NCBI RefSeq assembly: GCF_035918395.1
Contig: NZ_CP142362.1
Span: forward strand, 2,331,501 to 2,395,500
Length of the DNA stretch: 64,000 nt
Source: Mycolicibacterium sp. ND9-15
GTDB taxonomy: Bacteria; Actinomycetota; Actinomycetes; Mycobacteriales; Mycobacteriaceae
Reading direction: 5' to 3'
Within the stretch, counting starts at the first letter, position 1, and each line of letters starts with the position of its first letter. Positions 1 through 8,518 of the stretch are shown here, piece by piece. The position numbers and the translations under genes were made by a program. Under the pieces are notes generated by a model. It was not told the DNA's origin, did no database searches, and was given only the letters and a program-made list of their open reading frames with translations.

Positions 1-186
1 TCGGTAACCCTCGCGCACCTCGTGGCACACACGTCCGATTAGAGGATGGTCCGCTAACCCTTCGATCGCTCGCTGGATCTCACGAACGTAGGTCTCAGCC
101 TGATCTTCGCTCCAACGCTCGCAGGTGTAGTCCCAGATGTCACTAAGGTCCGCCCGTGCGGCAGGTGAGAGCACATAGCGGCTCAC
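1..186 (-). CDS. parE: ParE-family toxin, C-terminus cut by window edge
   Basis: The 62 visible codons begin at a GTG whose last two bases overlap the TGA of the upstream parD, the typical coupled antitoxin-toxin layout. The protein starts MSRYVLSPAARADLSDIWDY, followed by a Trp/Glu-rich helix, QAETYVREI and an HPLIGR segment. This is the N-terminal pattern of RelE/ParE-fold plasmid-stabilisation toxins, which in the ParE branch act on DNA gyrase. The C-terminal strands lie outside the window, so activity cannot be judged. The family call is firm; the target is inferred. Confidence 0.85.
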   Translation of the reverse strand, partial: MSRYVLSPAARADLSDIWDYTCERWSEDQAETYVREIQRAIEGLADHPLIGRVCHEVREGYR

Positions 187-434
187 CGACCACGCGGTTC
201 CTCGGCCCGCTTTCGCGATACAAACTCATCGAAGTCGAACGGTGTTGACTCACCGCTGCATTCACCCACAATCAAGGACTGACGTAGTGCGCGCAGCCGC
301 GTCTCGCGATCCTCGAGTAGTCGCAATGCGGTACGCACGACATCGCTGGCTGAACGATAGCGGCCCGACGCGACCTCATCCTCGATGAACGCGTTGTAAT
401 GGTCGTCCAGGCTGAATGAGGTGTTCCTTCCCAT
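183..434 (-). CDS. parD: ParD-family antitoxin (ribbon-helix-helix)
   Basis: An 83-residue protein beginning MGRNTSFSLDDHYNAFIEDE, with the SGRYRSASDVVRTALRLLED helix typical of ParD/CC2985-type antitoxins. The N-terminal part should form the ribbon-helix-helix DNA-binding dimer and the acidic tail should neutralise ParE. It overlaps the toxin start by 4 bases. I chose the ATG at 434 because the longer in-frame reading upstream has no antitoxin-like sequence. A short dyad near 448-465 (ACCAACTATTGGTAACC) could be an autoregulatory operator, but this is not proven. Confidence 0.88.
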   Translation of the reverse strand: MGRNTSFSLDDHYNAFIEDEVASGRYRSASDVVRTALRLLEDRETRLRALRQSLIVGECSGESTPFDFDEFVSRKRAEEPRGR

Positions 435-710
435 GCAGCAGAGCGTACCAACTATTGGTAACCGTGGCTTCGTGCTCGGGTTTCGAAACCTGCGCTCATG
501 TCTGCTTGCTCGATGTGTTTGATCGCTGCCACGTGACTGCACGGTTCGGACAGGATCGGCAGCCTGCCTCAAGATGAGTTGCGTTTCAATTCTTCCGGTC
601 GATAGCGCGCTATCAGGCAAGCCCGCGTTCGTGTTTGCGGTCGTGCGTCATCGGAATCGGTGATCGTCTCCGAAATGGTGCCCGGGCTGTCCTGACGCAG
701 TCGGATCAAC

Positions 711-1358
711 TCACTCGGGAATGGGGAGCGGCGGGAGCGGAAGCGCCACCAGCCGGTCAGCCTCCCCAGCATCCAGGCCGAGCATGAGAAGCACGTGTCG
801 CACGTAGTCGTCGGACACCTGCTCGCTGTCGAGGTCGGCGTCGGCGTCAAGGAGTTGCACGAGTCCGAGCAGAGCCCCACCCGACATCATCAACCCCATG
901 TCGGCGTCGGGAACACTGAACCGTCCGGTCTCGATACCCCGTTGCAGGTCGACCAACGCGCGTGGCCGCAGTCCACGATCGGTCAGCAACACGGACATGC
1001 CTTGGTTGAGCACCACCCGAATGAGCTCAGGAAGTTCTCGTTGCATGCGGCCGAGCATCCGGAAGCTGGTGGCGAACACTTCTGCAGGGTCATGGATGCC
1101 TTCGACAACGAGATCGCGCATCTGGCCCCAGGCGTCGAGGGTGCTGGCGACCGCCTCGGCGAAGAGTTCCTCCTTGCTGTCGAAGTGGTTGAAGAAGCTG
1201 CCGAAGCCCACTCCGGCCTCGTTGGTGATTTCTTGGACGCTCACTGCGGTGCGCCCTGCGGCCAGGAGCCGGCGACCGGCGGCAATCAAGGAGGCACGAG
1301 TGCGTGCTTTGCGTGGGTCGGGCCGGCGCGTGGACTGTGTGGAGACTTCAGTGGTCAT
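711..1358 (-). CDS. TetR/AcrR-family transcriptional regulator
   Basis: About 215 residues. The N-terminal helix-turn-helix (ARTRASLIAAGRRLLAAGRT, then VQEITNEAGVGFGSFFNHFD at roughly residues 25-65) is classic TetR, and the C-terminal half is a helical ligand-binding domain. The ATG at 1358 is preferred over an upstream TTG because GGAGAGG precedes it. It is divergent from the EthD/SDR pair at 1548-3186, with two matching palindromes between them, so it very probably represses those genes and itself. The ligand is unknown. Confidence 0.85.
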   Translation of the reverse strand: MTTEVSTQSTRRPDPRKARTRASLIAAGRRLLAAGRTAVSVQEITNEAGVGFGSFFNHFDSKEELFAEAVASTLDAWGQMRDLVVEGIHDPAEVFATSFRMLGRMQRELPELIRVVLNQGMSVLLTDRGLRPRALVDLQRGIETGRFSVPDADMGLMMSGGALLGLVQLLDADADLDSEQVSDDYVRHVLLMLGLDAGEADRLVALPLPPLPIPE

Positions 1359-1387
1359 GGTTCCGGCCTCTCCGTTCGCCAAGCTTT

Positions 1388-1445
1388 TGATGAAGTTATC
1401 AGAAAATCTTGACAGGCGTGACTCTCGTTTGTGATGATTTCATCA
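1388..1445. promoter_or_regulatory. Paired TetR-type operators and -35 box in divergent promoter region
   Basis: Two 14-bp dyads of the form TGATGANNTYATCA lie at 1388-1401 (TGATGAAGTTATCA, one arm mismatch) and 1432-1445 (TGATGATTTCATCA, perfect arms), 44 bp apart. A TTGACA hexamer at 1409-1414 sits between them and points toward the EthD gene, and the second dyad covers the expected -10 position. The placement between a TetR gene and its divergent neighbour fits an operator pair. Binding is inferred. Confidence 0.65.
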
Positions 1446-1547
1446 GAAACTCTCGACTACGGGAGGGCCTCGCGGCTCGAGTCCACACCATGAGCCAAGC
1501 GAGCCTCACCGCTCTGTCTGCGATTCATCCGCCCGACAAGGAGAGCC

Positions 1548-2321
1548 ATGACCCCGGCACCGTTGATCACCCCCACCAAAACCCTCTCAGGGATCTACCC
1601 GGTCCGATTCCGGGCCGACCTTCCCCGTGAGGTCGCCGATGACTACTGGGCAGGACCGCACGGCGAACTGGTCAAGCGCGGCGGGCACATCTGCGAGTAC
1701 AACCAGTACCACTTCTCTGCGACCGATCACGGCTCCTGGCCCGCCACACCGACCGTCGGAACGCAGCCCACCGACCTGTTTCGCTGGGACGGCGTGACCG
1801 AAGTGCGACTGCGCAACTTCTCCGAAATGGCGCGTGCTGCCTACGGAATGCTCGGCACGATCTTCCACGACGAGCAGAACGTCTTCGACAACGTTCTCGG
1901 CCACATCTGCGGCCCCGGCGGCGGCACCCGGTGGACCAACCACCATGAGCCCGCGGTCGGCCATAGGACCGTGTTGTTGCTACGCCGCCGGCGCGGTGTC
2001 CCGCTGCGCAAGTTCCGCGCTTTCGTCCACCGACGCTTCGGCCAAGCCCTCCACGACGTCGGCGCGCTCGACGTTCGCTCCTACAGTTTCCTTCCCATCA
2101 CCGGGATCGCTCACCGCACGCCCGGCCTGTCCCACACCTATCCACCCAGCCACCGCCACGACGGCACCATCGTGTTCGGGTTGCCGAGCCGCGACGACGT
2201 CAACGATCTCCTGGCCAGCCCCGAACTGAAGGCCATCGTCGACGAGCAGTCCGAAACGCTCACCGCTGTCCATGCCTACGCCGTCGACCGCACCGTGCCC
2301 GTCATCGAGGAGCCGCGATGA
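1548..2321 (+). CDS. EthD-domain (dimeric alpha-beta barrel) protein
   Basis: 257 residues starting at an ATG preceded by AAGGAGA. The N-terminal part (LSGIYPVRFRADLPREVADDYWAGPHGELV) and the EYNQYHF segment resemble EthD-like ferredoxin-fold proteins, which often accompany oxidative degradation gene clusters. A second half (GALDVRSYSFLPI, then FGLPSRDDVNDLLASPELKAI) looks like a repeat of the same fold. The stop codon overlaps a following ATG (ATGA). The substrate is not evident. It is divergent from the TetR gene and probably controlled by it. Confidence 0.65.
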   Translation: MTPAPLITPTKTLSGIYPVRFRADLPREVADDYWAGPHGELVKRGGHICEYNQYHFSATDHGSWPATPTVGTQPTDLFRWDGVTEVRLRNFSEMARAAYGMLGTIFHDEQNVFDNVLGHICGPGGGTRWTNHHEPAVGHRTVLLLRRRRGVPLRKFRAFVHRRFGQALHDVGALDVRSYSFLPITGIAHRTPGLSHTYPPSHRHDGTIVFGLPSRDDVNDLLASPELKAIVDEQSETLTAVHAYAVDRTVPVIEEPR

Positions 2322-3186
2322 ACCACCTGTTCTCCGCCCCCGTGGGACCTTCGCCGGCAAGGTCACCGTCGTGACCGGTGCAGGCTCAGGTATCGGTCGC
2401 GCGCTCGCCACAAATCTGGCCAAGGAAGGCGCCACGGTGGCGATCACCGACGTCGACGAGGCCGGGCTTGCCGAGACCGCTGACCTCATCCAGGCCGCGG
2501 GCGGCTCAGTCGCCAGCCACCGTCTCGATGTCACCGACCACCTCGGTGCGTTCACCTACGCCGAGGAGCTCCATGCCCGCTTCGGCACTGTGCATCAGCT
2601 CTACAACAACGCGGGCGTCGAACACCACGGCGACTTCGAACACTCCGATCTGTCCCAGATCCGCCGAGTGATGGACATCAACTACGGCGGTGTCGTCAAT
2701 CTCACCAAGGCATTTCTCCCCTACCTCATCAAATCCGGGGACGGCCACATCATCAACGTCTCCAGTCTCTTCGGCCTTCTCGGACTGGCCGGTCAAAGCG
2801 CCTACTGTGCTTCGAAGTTCGCGGTCCGCGGATTCACCGAATCACTGCGTCAGGAGATGCTCGCTGCTGGACACCCAGTCCAGGTGACCTGCGTGCATCC
2901 CAGCAGCGTCAAAACCGCTATCGCGCGCAACGCCAGCGTTGCCGCAGGCGAGGACGCCGCAGCCGTGGCAGCACTCTACGACGAAAAGCTCGCCCGCATC
3001 TCCTCCGACCGAGCGGCCCAGATCATCCTTCGTGGGGTCAGGCGTAGGCGCCCTCGGGTCCTGATCGGTACGGACGCCTACGCCCTCGACATCCTCGTCC
3101 GCCTCCTCGGTCCCGCATATCAACGCGGAGCAGCGGCACTCGCTGCGCGCGTTCAGCCCGGCCTCACCGCCAAAGATGCACGATGA
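2272..3186 (+). CDS. Short-chain dehydrogenase/reductase, possible frameshifted start
   Basis: Classical SDR: TGAGSGIGRA cofactor loop, NNAGV, catalytic Ser (NVSS) and YCASKFAVRG (YxxxK), followed by a ~70-residue C-terminal extension. The family is NAD(P)H-dependent oxidoreductases acting on alcohol or carbonyl substrates. The only in-frame start is at 2272, deep inside the previous gene. A better-placed ATG at 2318, overlapping the EthD stop, is out of frame by one base. Adding one C to the C5 run at 2337-2341 would give MNHLFSAPRGTFAGKVTVVT, a normal SDR N-terminus. The gene may therefore carry a real or sequencing-derived indel. Confidence 0.8.
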   Translation: MPTPSTAPCPSSRSRDEPPVLRPRGTFAGKVTVVTGAGSGIGRALATNLAKEGATVAITDVDEAGLAETADLIQAAGGSVASHRLDVTDHLGAFTYAEELHARFGTVHQLYNNAGVEHHGDFEHSDLSQIRRVMDINYGGVVNLTKAFLPYLIKSGDGHIINVSSLFGLLGLAGQSAYCASKFAVRGFTESLRQEMLAAGHPVQVTCVHPSSVKTAIARNASVAAGEDAAAVAALYDEKLARISSDRAAQIILRGVRRRRPRVLIGTDAYALDILVRLLGPAYQRGAAALAARVQPGLTAKDAR

Positions 3187-3371
3187 CCCCCACGATGACC
3201 CAGAGCATCACCACGTCCCTGCAGATCGGCGCCATGACTCCTCTCAACGGCCCCTATGCGGCGAGCAAGGCCGGTGTGTGGGCGCTGTGCGATGCCACCC
3301 GCCTTGAGGGGTACGCCACTATGGCGTCGGGGGTGGGCAGCATGCACCCGACGTTCGTCAAGACCCCATGA
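3183..3371 (+). pseudogene. SDR C-terminal fragment
   Basis: This 62-codon reading contains MTPLNGPYAASKAGVWALCD and SMHPTFVKTP, the active-site YxxxK helix and following strand of a second, different short-chain dehydrogenase. The Rossmann N-terminal half and the C-terminus are missing. Its ATG overlaps the stop of the intact SDR, but the product could not bind cofactor. I read it as a relic joined to the operon by deletion. Confidence 0.65.
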
Positions 3372-3610
3372 TTGACGACCTCCACGCCAAACAAGACCTG
3401 GGTCTGGCCGCTCGCTATCAGAACGCTATCCCGCCATTGCCAAGCAATGGACCACCAGCAAAACGCGCCGCTAACCCCGCTGATGTCACGCCTTGTTCGA
3501 ACCAGCAGTTCTGGTGGATCTGTCAGGACTGCAGCCATCATTGGCGCGCCCGCCCGTCAAACCGGATCAACAACATCTACCTATGTCCGCTGTGCAACGG
3601 CGGACCGTCA
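3368..3610 (+). pseudogene. Zinc-ribbon domain fragment
   Basis: The reading contains WWICQDCSHHWRARPSNRIN followed by LCPLC, a four-cysteine treble-clef pattern like the repeated zinc-ribbon domains (DUF4379-like) of some bacterial nucleases and hypothetical proteins. Only one domain is recognisable. The frame then runs on without structure and ends opposite the epimerase gene. I call it a fragment rather than a functional gene. Confidence 0.45.
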
Positions 3611-3819
3611 ATTCCGGGGCCGAGACTTCGTCCACCTAGTTCTCTTTGTGCCAATCGCCGCCGAAAGTCACGCTCGAGCACTCTCGCCGGCGCCACCTGT
3701 CGGTTCCTATTTCGCGTGTCACTTCACGGCGCACTGATACGCGGTGGTGCGTGGAGTCTCACGTCGTGTCGTCTGGGTCAGTCCCATATTCGTGATTTCT
3801 CGTGCGGGATGTCGAGGGG

Positions 3820-4740
3820 TTACCCGCTGAGGATCTCGGCGATCCCCTCTCGGTAGGTCGTGGGTGGGAAGTCGGGAAATCGGTCGGCGAATTTCGAGGA
3901 GTCGAAAATGTTGTCGCCGCGGTAGCGGGGTAGCAATTCCGTGGCTTCCCTGACTGCGGGGTTGAACAATCCGCCGACCTTGAACGCGATTTCCGGGACC
4001 GTCGTATAGCGGATGTCGCGGCCGGTGATTTCCGAGGCGATGTCGATCATCTGCGCATAGGTCAACCGTTCGGGATCGGTTGGCAAATGCCAGGTTTGGC
4101 CGTAGGCATCTGGGGTGTTGCCGATCAATCCCATGCCGCGGCTGGCGTCGGGCGTCCAGATCAGGCTTCTCTTGGTGTGGGCGTCGACCGGGATCATCGG
4201 CCGTTTGCCTTGCTTGATGCGATCGAAGACAGCGGAGTTGGTGAGGCTCTTCGTCTTTCCGGGACCGTAGAACTCGGGCGCTCGGCAGATGACGGCTTCG
4301 ATCGTGCCGGCGCGCATCTGTTTGAGCAGCATGTCGGCAATCTGGGCTCGCACCGTTGCCTTGCGGCCAGCCGGCTCGAATCGGGTGTCTTCGACCTGCG
4401 CCGCGGACGTCCGCGGGTACATGTAGGTGTTGTCGAAGAAGACCAGTTTGGTCCCGTGTTTTCGGCAGGCGGTCATGGTGTTGGCCATCATCACCGGGAA
4501 CTGCTGTTCCCACAGCGCCGAGTCGATCGGCAGGCCCACGGTCAAATAGGCGATGTCGGTGCCGGCGACGGCGTCTGCTGTGGCGTCGGCGTCCATGAGG
4601 TCAGCCGGGAACAGTTGATCGGTGTCGCGGAGTTTGACCGGGTTGCGGCTAACCAGCCGGATGTCCTCGGAGATGGTGTCGTGGAGGTAGCGGGTCAGCT
4701 GCTCGGCGATCTGTCCGTTGGCTCCCAATACGGTTTGCAT
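3820..4740 (-). CDS. NAD-dependent epimerase/dehydratase-like protein
   Basis: 306 residues of extended-SDR type. It has an N-terminal Rossmann motif (VLGANGQIAEQL, close to GxxGxxG), ADLMDADA cofactor-pocket strand, a YMYP segment after FFDNT, and a GPGKTKSLTN loop. The C-terminal half is the substrate lid. AGGAACG precedes the ATG. Close relatives act on nucleotide-sugar or small carbonyl substrates, but nothing here fixes the substrate. It is transcribed in the same direction as the acetoacetate-decarboxylase-like gene upstream (69 bp gap), so the two may form an operon. Confidence 0.75.
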   Translation of the reverse strand: MQTVLGANGQIAEQLTRYLHDTISEDIRLVSRNPVKLRDTDQLFPADLMDADATADAVAGTDIAYLTVGLPIDSALWEQQFPVMMANTMTACRKHGTKLVFFDNTYMYPRTSAAQVEDTRFEPAGRKATVRAQIADMLLKQMRAGTIEAVICRAPEFYGPGKTKSLTNSAVFDRIKQGKRPMIPVDAHTKRSLIWTPDASRGMGLIGNTPDAYGQTWHLPTDPERLTYAQMIDIASEITGRDIRYTTVPEIAFKVGGLFNPAVREATELLPRYRGDNIFDSSKFADRFPDFPPTTYREGIAEILSG

Positions 4741-4808
4741 TACGCGTTCCTAAAAGTTCGGGTAGCGCCTGCATCACACGCCCGGCTTGGCGGCGGTCAT
4801 GGTTGCGG

Positions 4809-5744
4809 TTACGTCGCCGGGAACGAGACGGGCACCGGAATGTGCAGGGCGTTCTGGCATTCGGTGAAGACGTCGAAGCGCAGCGCCTTGATGGGCTTGA
4901 GGGAGCGGACGTCGTCGGTCAGGCGCCCGGTGCCCAGTTCCAGTGACACGTCTTTCGGGAGCAGCGTGCTGCCGGCAACCAGGTTGTTGGTCTGGCTCAG
5001 TGTGGCGTTCCAGCCGCCGCCGAGTTCGGTGTACGAGGTCAGTGTCGAAACCCTTGTGCCGCTGGCGATCCGCTTCTGCTTCGGCGTGGCAACATCGATC
5101 GCGATGTCGGTGCTGCCATCGTCGTTGGCCACCCTGGCTGCGGTCCGTTGCTCGTCGATGTCAACATCGATCTCGGTGACCCACTTGGGAAAGCCGTAGC
5201 CGTCATGGCCGCGGATTTGGGCGATTTCGGTGCTCACCGGCAGCGAGAGAACGTAGGCGTGCATCGAGTCGTTGGCGCGGGCGGAGAGCAGGTCAGCGGT
5301 TCCGAGCTTGCCATGCCACGCCGGCCGGACCGCGATGCCGACGGTGGCCTCGGTGTAGAAGTCGATGTCACACACGTCGTACCGGAAGAACACCACGGAG
5401 AACACGCCGATGCCCGGAGCGATCTGCAGCGGGTCCAACCCACGAGGGAGCCGCGTGCGCAGCGCCTTCGTCGGTGCAAGGTAGGTGATCTGCGCCTTGG
5501 ACATCGCATAGTAAAAGTTCGGTGTCCGAGTCGGACCGATCGCGGACTGCACCTCGGTCTTGGGCAGCGTCCGGAAGAAGTCCACACTAGGCACCCGCGG
5601 GTCCGCGGCGACGGCGTCCAGGTCGGCGTGCATCCGGTAGCGGTCATACAGCCCACCCTTCGGGACCGCGAGCTTGCGGCCGCCAAGCTCGACCTCAACC
5701 GTTTCCGCGACCATGGCGTCGCTTGGGTTCGTCTTCGGCGCCAT
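4809..5744 (-). CDS. Acetoacetate decarboxylase-family protein
   Basis: About 311 residues. The GHDGYGFPKWVTEIDVDI stretch resembles the core of the acetoacetate decarboxylase (ADC) fold, where a lysine after a GFP-like turn forms the Schiff base. VGIAVRPAW and PGIGVFSVVFFRY supply the beta-barrel strands. The ATG at 5744 is chosen because GGGAG lies just upstream. Many such mycobacterial proteins are uncharacterised, so decarboxylase chemistry is plausible rather than shown. It is divergent from a TetR gene, its likely regulator. Confidence 0.7.
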   Translation of the reverse strand: MAPKTNPSDAMVAETVEVELGGRKLAVPKGGLYDRYRMHADLDAVAADPRVPSVDFFRTLPKTEVQSAIGPTRTPNFYYAMSKAQITYLAPTKALRTRLPRGLDPLQIAPGIGVFSVVFFRYDVCDIDFYTEATVGIAVRPAWHGKLGTADLLSARANDSMHAYVLSLPVSTEIAQIRGHDGYGFPKWVTEIDVDIDEQRTAARVANDDGSTDIAIDVATPKQKRIASGTRVSTLTSYTELGGGWNATLSQTNNLVAGSTLLPKDVSLELGTGRLTDDVRSLKPIKALRFDVFTECQNALHIPVPVSFPAT

Positions 5745-5787
5745 CGTCCAGCTCCCGTACATCGAATGTGTGCATTGCTCACATGCG

Positions 5788-5816
5788 ACGGTAGACTTTG
5801 ATGTGTGCAGTGTCAA
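5788..5816 (-). promoter_or_regulatory. SigA-type promoter for the ADC-like gene
   Basis: On the minus strand TTGACA (5816-5811) is followed after 17 bp by TACCGT (5793-5788), about 45 bp before the ATG at 5744. The -35 is perfect and the -10 weak, as is common in mycobacteria. Confidence 0.5.
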
Positions 5817-5942
5817 CATTTCTCTGACGTACGGCGATACGCCTCGCTGGAGGGGCGATCACCTCGTGGGCGTGTCCGCCCCGGACGCGCGCCGCTCGGT
5901 TCGATGATGGAATTCGAGAAGCACCGGAAGGATCGTTCAGCA

Positions 5943-6518
5943 ATGACGCCCACGCCCAAGAGCGGCTATCACCACGGCGACCTGCGCGCCGCGCTGCTGA
6001 CGTCGGCCATGGGCATGCTGGAACGTGGCGACCCGTTTTCTATTCGCGCCGTGGCACGCCAGGCCGGTGTCTCCCCCACCGCGCCCTACCGCCACTTCCC
6101 CGACCGCGAGGCCCTGGAATCCGCACTGGCGGCCCAGGGGTTGCGTGACCTGAAGACCGACCTGACGCGGGAACGCGAACTGCCCCGCAACGTCGACGAG
6201 CTTGCCGAACTCGGCGTCGCATATGTCGAGTTCGCGCTCCGCCGGCCCGCGCTGTTCCGGTTGATGTTTGGCAACGAATGCGACTACGAGAGCGACGAAC
6301 GGGTGCGAGCGGCCGCCGAGGTACACGAACTCCTGGCGACCGCGATCGCGCGCGTGTTCCCCGACGCAGACCCCATCGACCTCGCCCTGGGCGGGTGGGG
6401 ACTGGTCCACGGGCTGGCCTACCTCTACCTGGACCGCAAGCTCACCAGCCCGTCGATCGAGGATGTTGCGGCTCAGGTTCGCTCGTCCTTCATCGCCGTG
6501 CTCACCGCTGCGCGCTGA
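5943..6518 (+). CDS. TetR/AcrR-family transcriptional regulator
   Basis: 191 residues. The start KSGYHHGDLRAALLTSAM and FSIRAVARQAGVSPTAPYRH (helix-turn-helix, about residues 25-60) are diagnostic of the TetR subgroup with a C-terminal TetR_C_33-like domain (ALFRLMFGNE). AAGGA lies upstream of the ATG at 5943, though in-frame earlier starts exist. It is divergent from the ADC-like and epimerase genes and is presumably their local repressor. Confidence 0.85.
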   Translation: MTPTPKSGYHHGDLRAALLTSAMGMLERGDPFSIRAVARQAGVSPTAPYRHFPDREALESALAAQGLRDLKTDLTRERELPRNVDELAELGVAYVEFALRRPALFRLMFGNECDYESDERVRAAAEVHELLATAIARVFPDADPIDLALGGWGLVHGLAYLYLDRKLTSPSIEDVAAQVRSSFIAVLTAAR

Positions 6519-6647
6519 ATTCGATCGCGCCGCGAAGGTCGCCGTTGACTCCGCCCACACGGGCGCACTAGCGTCAATGTAAGCGATGCACACATTCGGG
6601 CGCATCGCAATTGTGAATGCACTCTGCGCAGAAGGTGGAGACACGTC

Positions 6648-6770
6648 ATGGCCGACCTCCCGCCGCCCATCACCCCGTACCTCGAGCCCGAGGCGAAGGA
6701 ATTGTGTGAGCAGACCGACCCGCACCCCCGGATCTACGCGGTTCCGCCGGCCTTGCGATCGACGCGTTGA
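6648..6770 (+). pseudogene. Alpha/beta-hydrolase N-terminal fragment
   Basis: A good ribosome site (GGTGGAG) and ATG lead into MADLPPPITPYLEPEAKELC and then PHPRIYAVPPA, the N-terminal cap of hormone-sensitive-lipase-type mycobacterial hydrolases. The frame stops after 40 codons, before any catalytic region. It is the surviving head of a deleted hydrolase gene. Confidence 0.6.
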
Positions 6771-6910
6771 AGAATGCGCTGCAGTAGCCGAAGACATCCG
6801 GCGGCCATCGGGCCGAGTTCGCCGGCCACACCGCATCATGACGGCGACACCGCCAGTCGTGAAGCACCGCGGCTTCACGTGACCATACCGGCTCCGACGA
6901 AGGTGCACCG

Positions 6911-7351
6911 ATGAACGGAAACGCTCTGAAAGATTTGAGCGCCAAGGCGATGAACCTGGCACACCGCGTGGTCCTGACTGTCAGCGGCAACAGGCTGCTG
7001 TCCACACCGTTTGGGATGCCGGTGGTGGAACTGCACACGGTCGGGCGCAAGACCGGCGAGCCGAGGTCCTGCTATCTGACCGCACCGGTTCATGATTCGG
7101 CTCGCGTGGTGCTGGTCGCGTCGAAGGGTGGAGACGATCGCGATCCCGACTGGTATCGCAATCTCCAGGCCAACCCCGACGCCGAGGTGGTCATTCACGG
7201 ATCTCGGCGAAAGGTACGCGCTCGCACGGCGGTTCCGGAGGAGAAGGCGGAGCTGTGGCCGAAGATCGTCGCGGCGTATAAGGGTTACGCCGACTACCAG
7301 AAGAGAACCAGCCGCGACATTCCCGTGGTGATCTGCGAGCTGCGGGACTGA
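6911..7351 (+). CDS. F420-dependent nitroreductase/FDOR-A family (Ddn-like) protein
   Basis: 146 residues with the deazaflavin-dependent oxidoreductase signature: VELHTVGRKTGEPRSCYLTA, then VASKGGDDRDPDWYRNLQAN and the ADYQKRTSRDIPVV ending. The family (split beta-barrel, Ddn-type) binds reduced F420 and reduces enones, quinones or nitro compounds at the inner membrane face. The length is normal. It stands between two gene remnants and its start at 6911 has only a weak ribosome site. Confidence 0.85.
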   Translation: MNGNALKDLSAKAMNLAHRVVLTVSGNRLLSTPFGMPVVELHTVGRKTGEPRSCYLTAPVHDSARVVLVASKGGDDRDPDWYRNLQANPDAEVVIHGSRRKVRARTAVPEEKAELWPKIVAAYKGYADYQKRTSRDIPVVICELRD

Positions 7352-7356
7352 CGGCA

Positions 7357-7773
7357 ATGGGCAATCAGATCGTGGCCTTCGGGTACACAGGCGGTCTGGT
7401 GATCGGCGCCCTCCGGCGTCGCGGGCTGCGGCCGGTGCTTGTCGGGCGCGATACCGGCCGGCTGGCAAGGCTCACCGAGCAACCCGGCGGACTGGACTAC
7501 CGAGTGGCCGAGGTCAGTGACCCCGCAAGCGTGCGTGCACTGGTCGAGCCCGTACTCGCGAACCGGGGACCTGATGGCCTGGGCGGCAGACCGACCTGTT
7601 GGGGCGAGGTGCCACGGGCTGGGGTGGTCGCTGGTCGGTCATCCCACCACTGGCACAACGGATTCAGGTCCGAACAGCTGATCATCGGCTCAATATCCGC
7701 CCAACCCAGCCCGCTCGGCACGAAGCGACGTCCACTCCAGGACGCCGCTCCCAATCGACAAGAACACACTTGA
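7357..7773 (+). pseudogene. Saccharopine dehydrogenase-like N-terminal fragment
   Basis: The reading opens with IVAFGYTGGLVIGALRRRGL and PVLVGRDTGRLARL, the Rossmann start of trans-acting enoyl reductase/saccharopine dehydrogenase-like proteins. After about residue 70 (ALVEPVLANRG) similarity is lost and the rest is low-complexity, as expected beyond a frameshift or deletion. The usual length is near 390 residues, so most of the protein is missing. Confidence 0.6.
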
Positions 7774-7828
7774 CGAGCCTCGAACCGAAGTAGCCGATGC
7801 AATATGAACATTCAAGACAAGGATGGAA

Positions 7829-8518
7829 ATGGCTAAGCGCATCCTGAACGTGGTCACCAACGTCGCTCATTACGACGACCCCGGCCATCCCACCGGGCTA
7901 TGGCTGTCCGAACTCACCCACGCCTGGCACGTCTTCGACGAGCACGGCTTCGAGCAGACGCTCGTCAGCCCCGCTGGCGGCAAAGTGCCGCTCGAGCCCA
8001 GGGCGCTGAAGTTCCCCAACTACGACAAAACCGCCAAGGCCTGGCACGCCGATCCGGCCAAGATGGCACTGCTGGAGAGCACCCTGCGCCCCGAGGAGAT
8101 CGACTCAAGCGACTACGACGCCATCTACTTCACAGGCGGTCACGCGGTCATGTACGACTTCCCCGACAGCGAAGGCCTGCAACGGATCACCCGCGAGATC
8201 TACGAACGCGGAGACATAGTCGCCTCGGTATGCCACGGCTACTGCGGACTCCTCAACACCGAGCTCTCCGACGGCTCCTACCTCATCGCCGGAAAGAAGA
8301 TGACGGGCTTCGCCTGGCTCGAAGAAGTCCTTGCCCGCGTCGACAAGCTCGTCCCGTACAACGCCGAGGAACGGGCAAAGCAACGCGGCGCACTATACGA
8401 AAAGGGAAAGATTCCCTTCGTCTCCTACGCCGTCGTCGATGGAAACCTCGTCACCGGACAGAATCCGGGCTCGGCCAAAGAAACAGCAAAGAAGGTCGCT
8501 TCGCTTCTTCAGGGCTGA
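7829..8518 (+). CDS. DJ-1/PfpI-family (class I glutamine amidotransferase-like) protein
   Basis: 229 residues. IYFTGGHAVMYDFPD and the nucleophile elbow ASVCHGYCGLL (Cys near residue 130, with following His) mark the DJ-1/PfpI superfamily. GLWLSELTHAWHVFDEHG and SPAGGKVPLEP match the Hsp31-like/chaperone-glyoxalase branch. Members detoxify methylglyoxal or act as stress chaperones or proteases. The ATG at 7829 follows AAGGATGG; one at 7823 is two codons earlier. Confidence 0.85.
   Translation: MAKRILNVVTNVAHYDDPGHPTGLWLSELTHAWHVFDEHGFEQTLVSPAGGKVPLEPRALKFPNYDKTAKAWHADPAKMALLESTLRPEEIDSSDYDAIYFTGGHAVMYDFPDSEGLQRITREIYERGDIVASVCHGYCGLLNTELSDGSYLIAGKKMTGFAWLEEVLARVDKLVPYNAEERAKQRGALYEKGKIPFVSYAVVDGNLVTGQNPGSAKETAKKVASLLQG

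Noticed and set aside
2334..2341. Programmed frameshift at the C5 tract of the SDR gene
   Set aside because: No slippery heptamer or downstream stimulator visible; an indel or alternative start is simpler.
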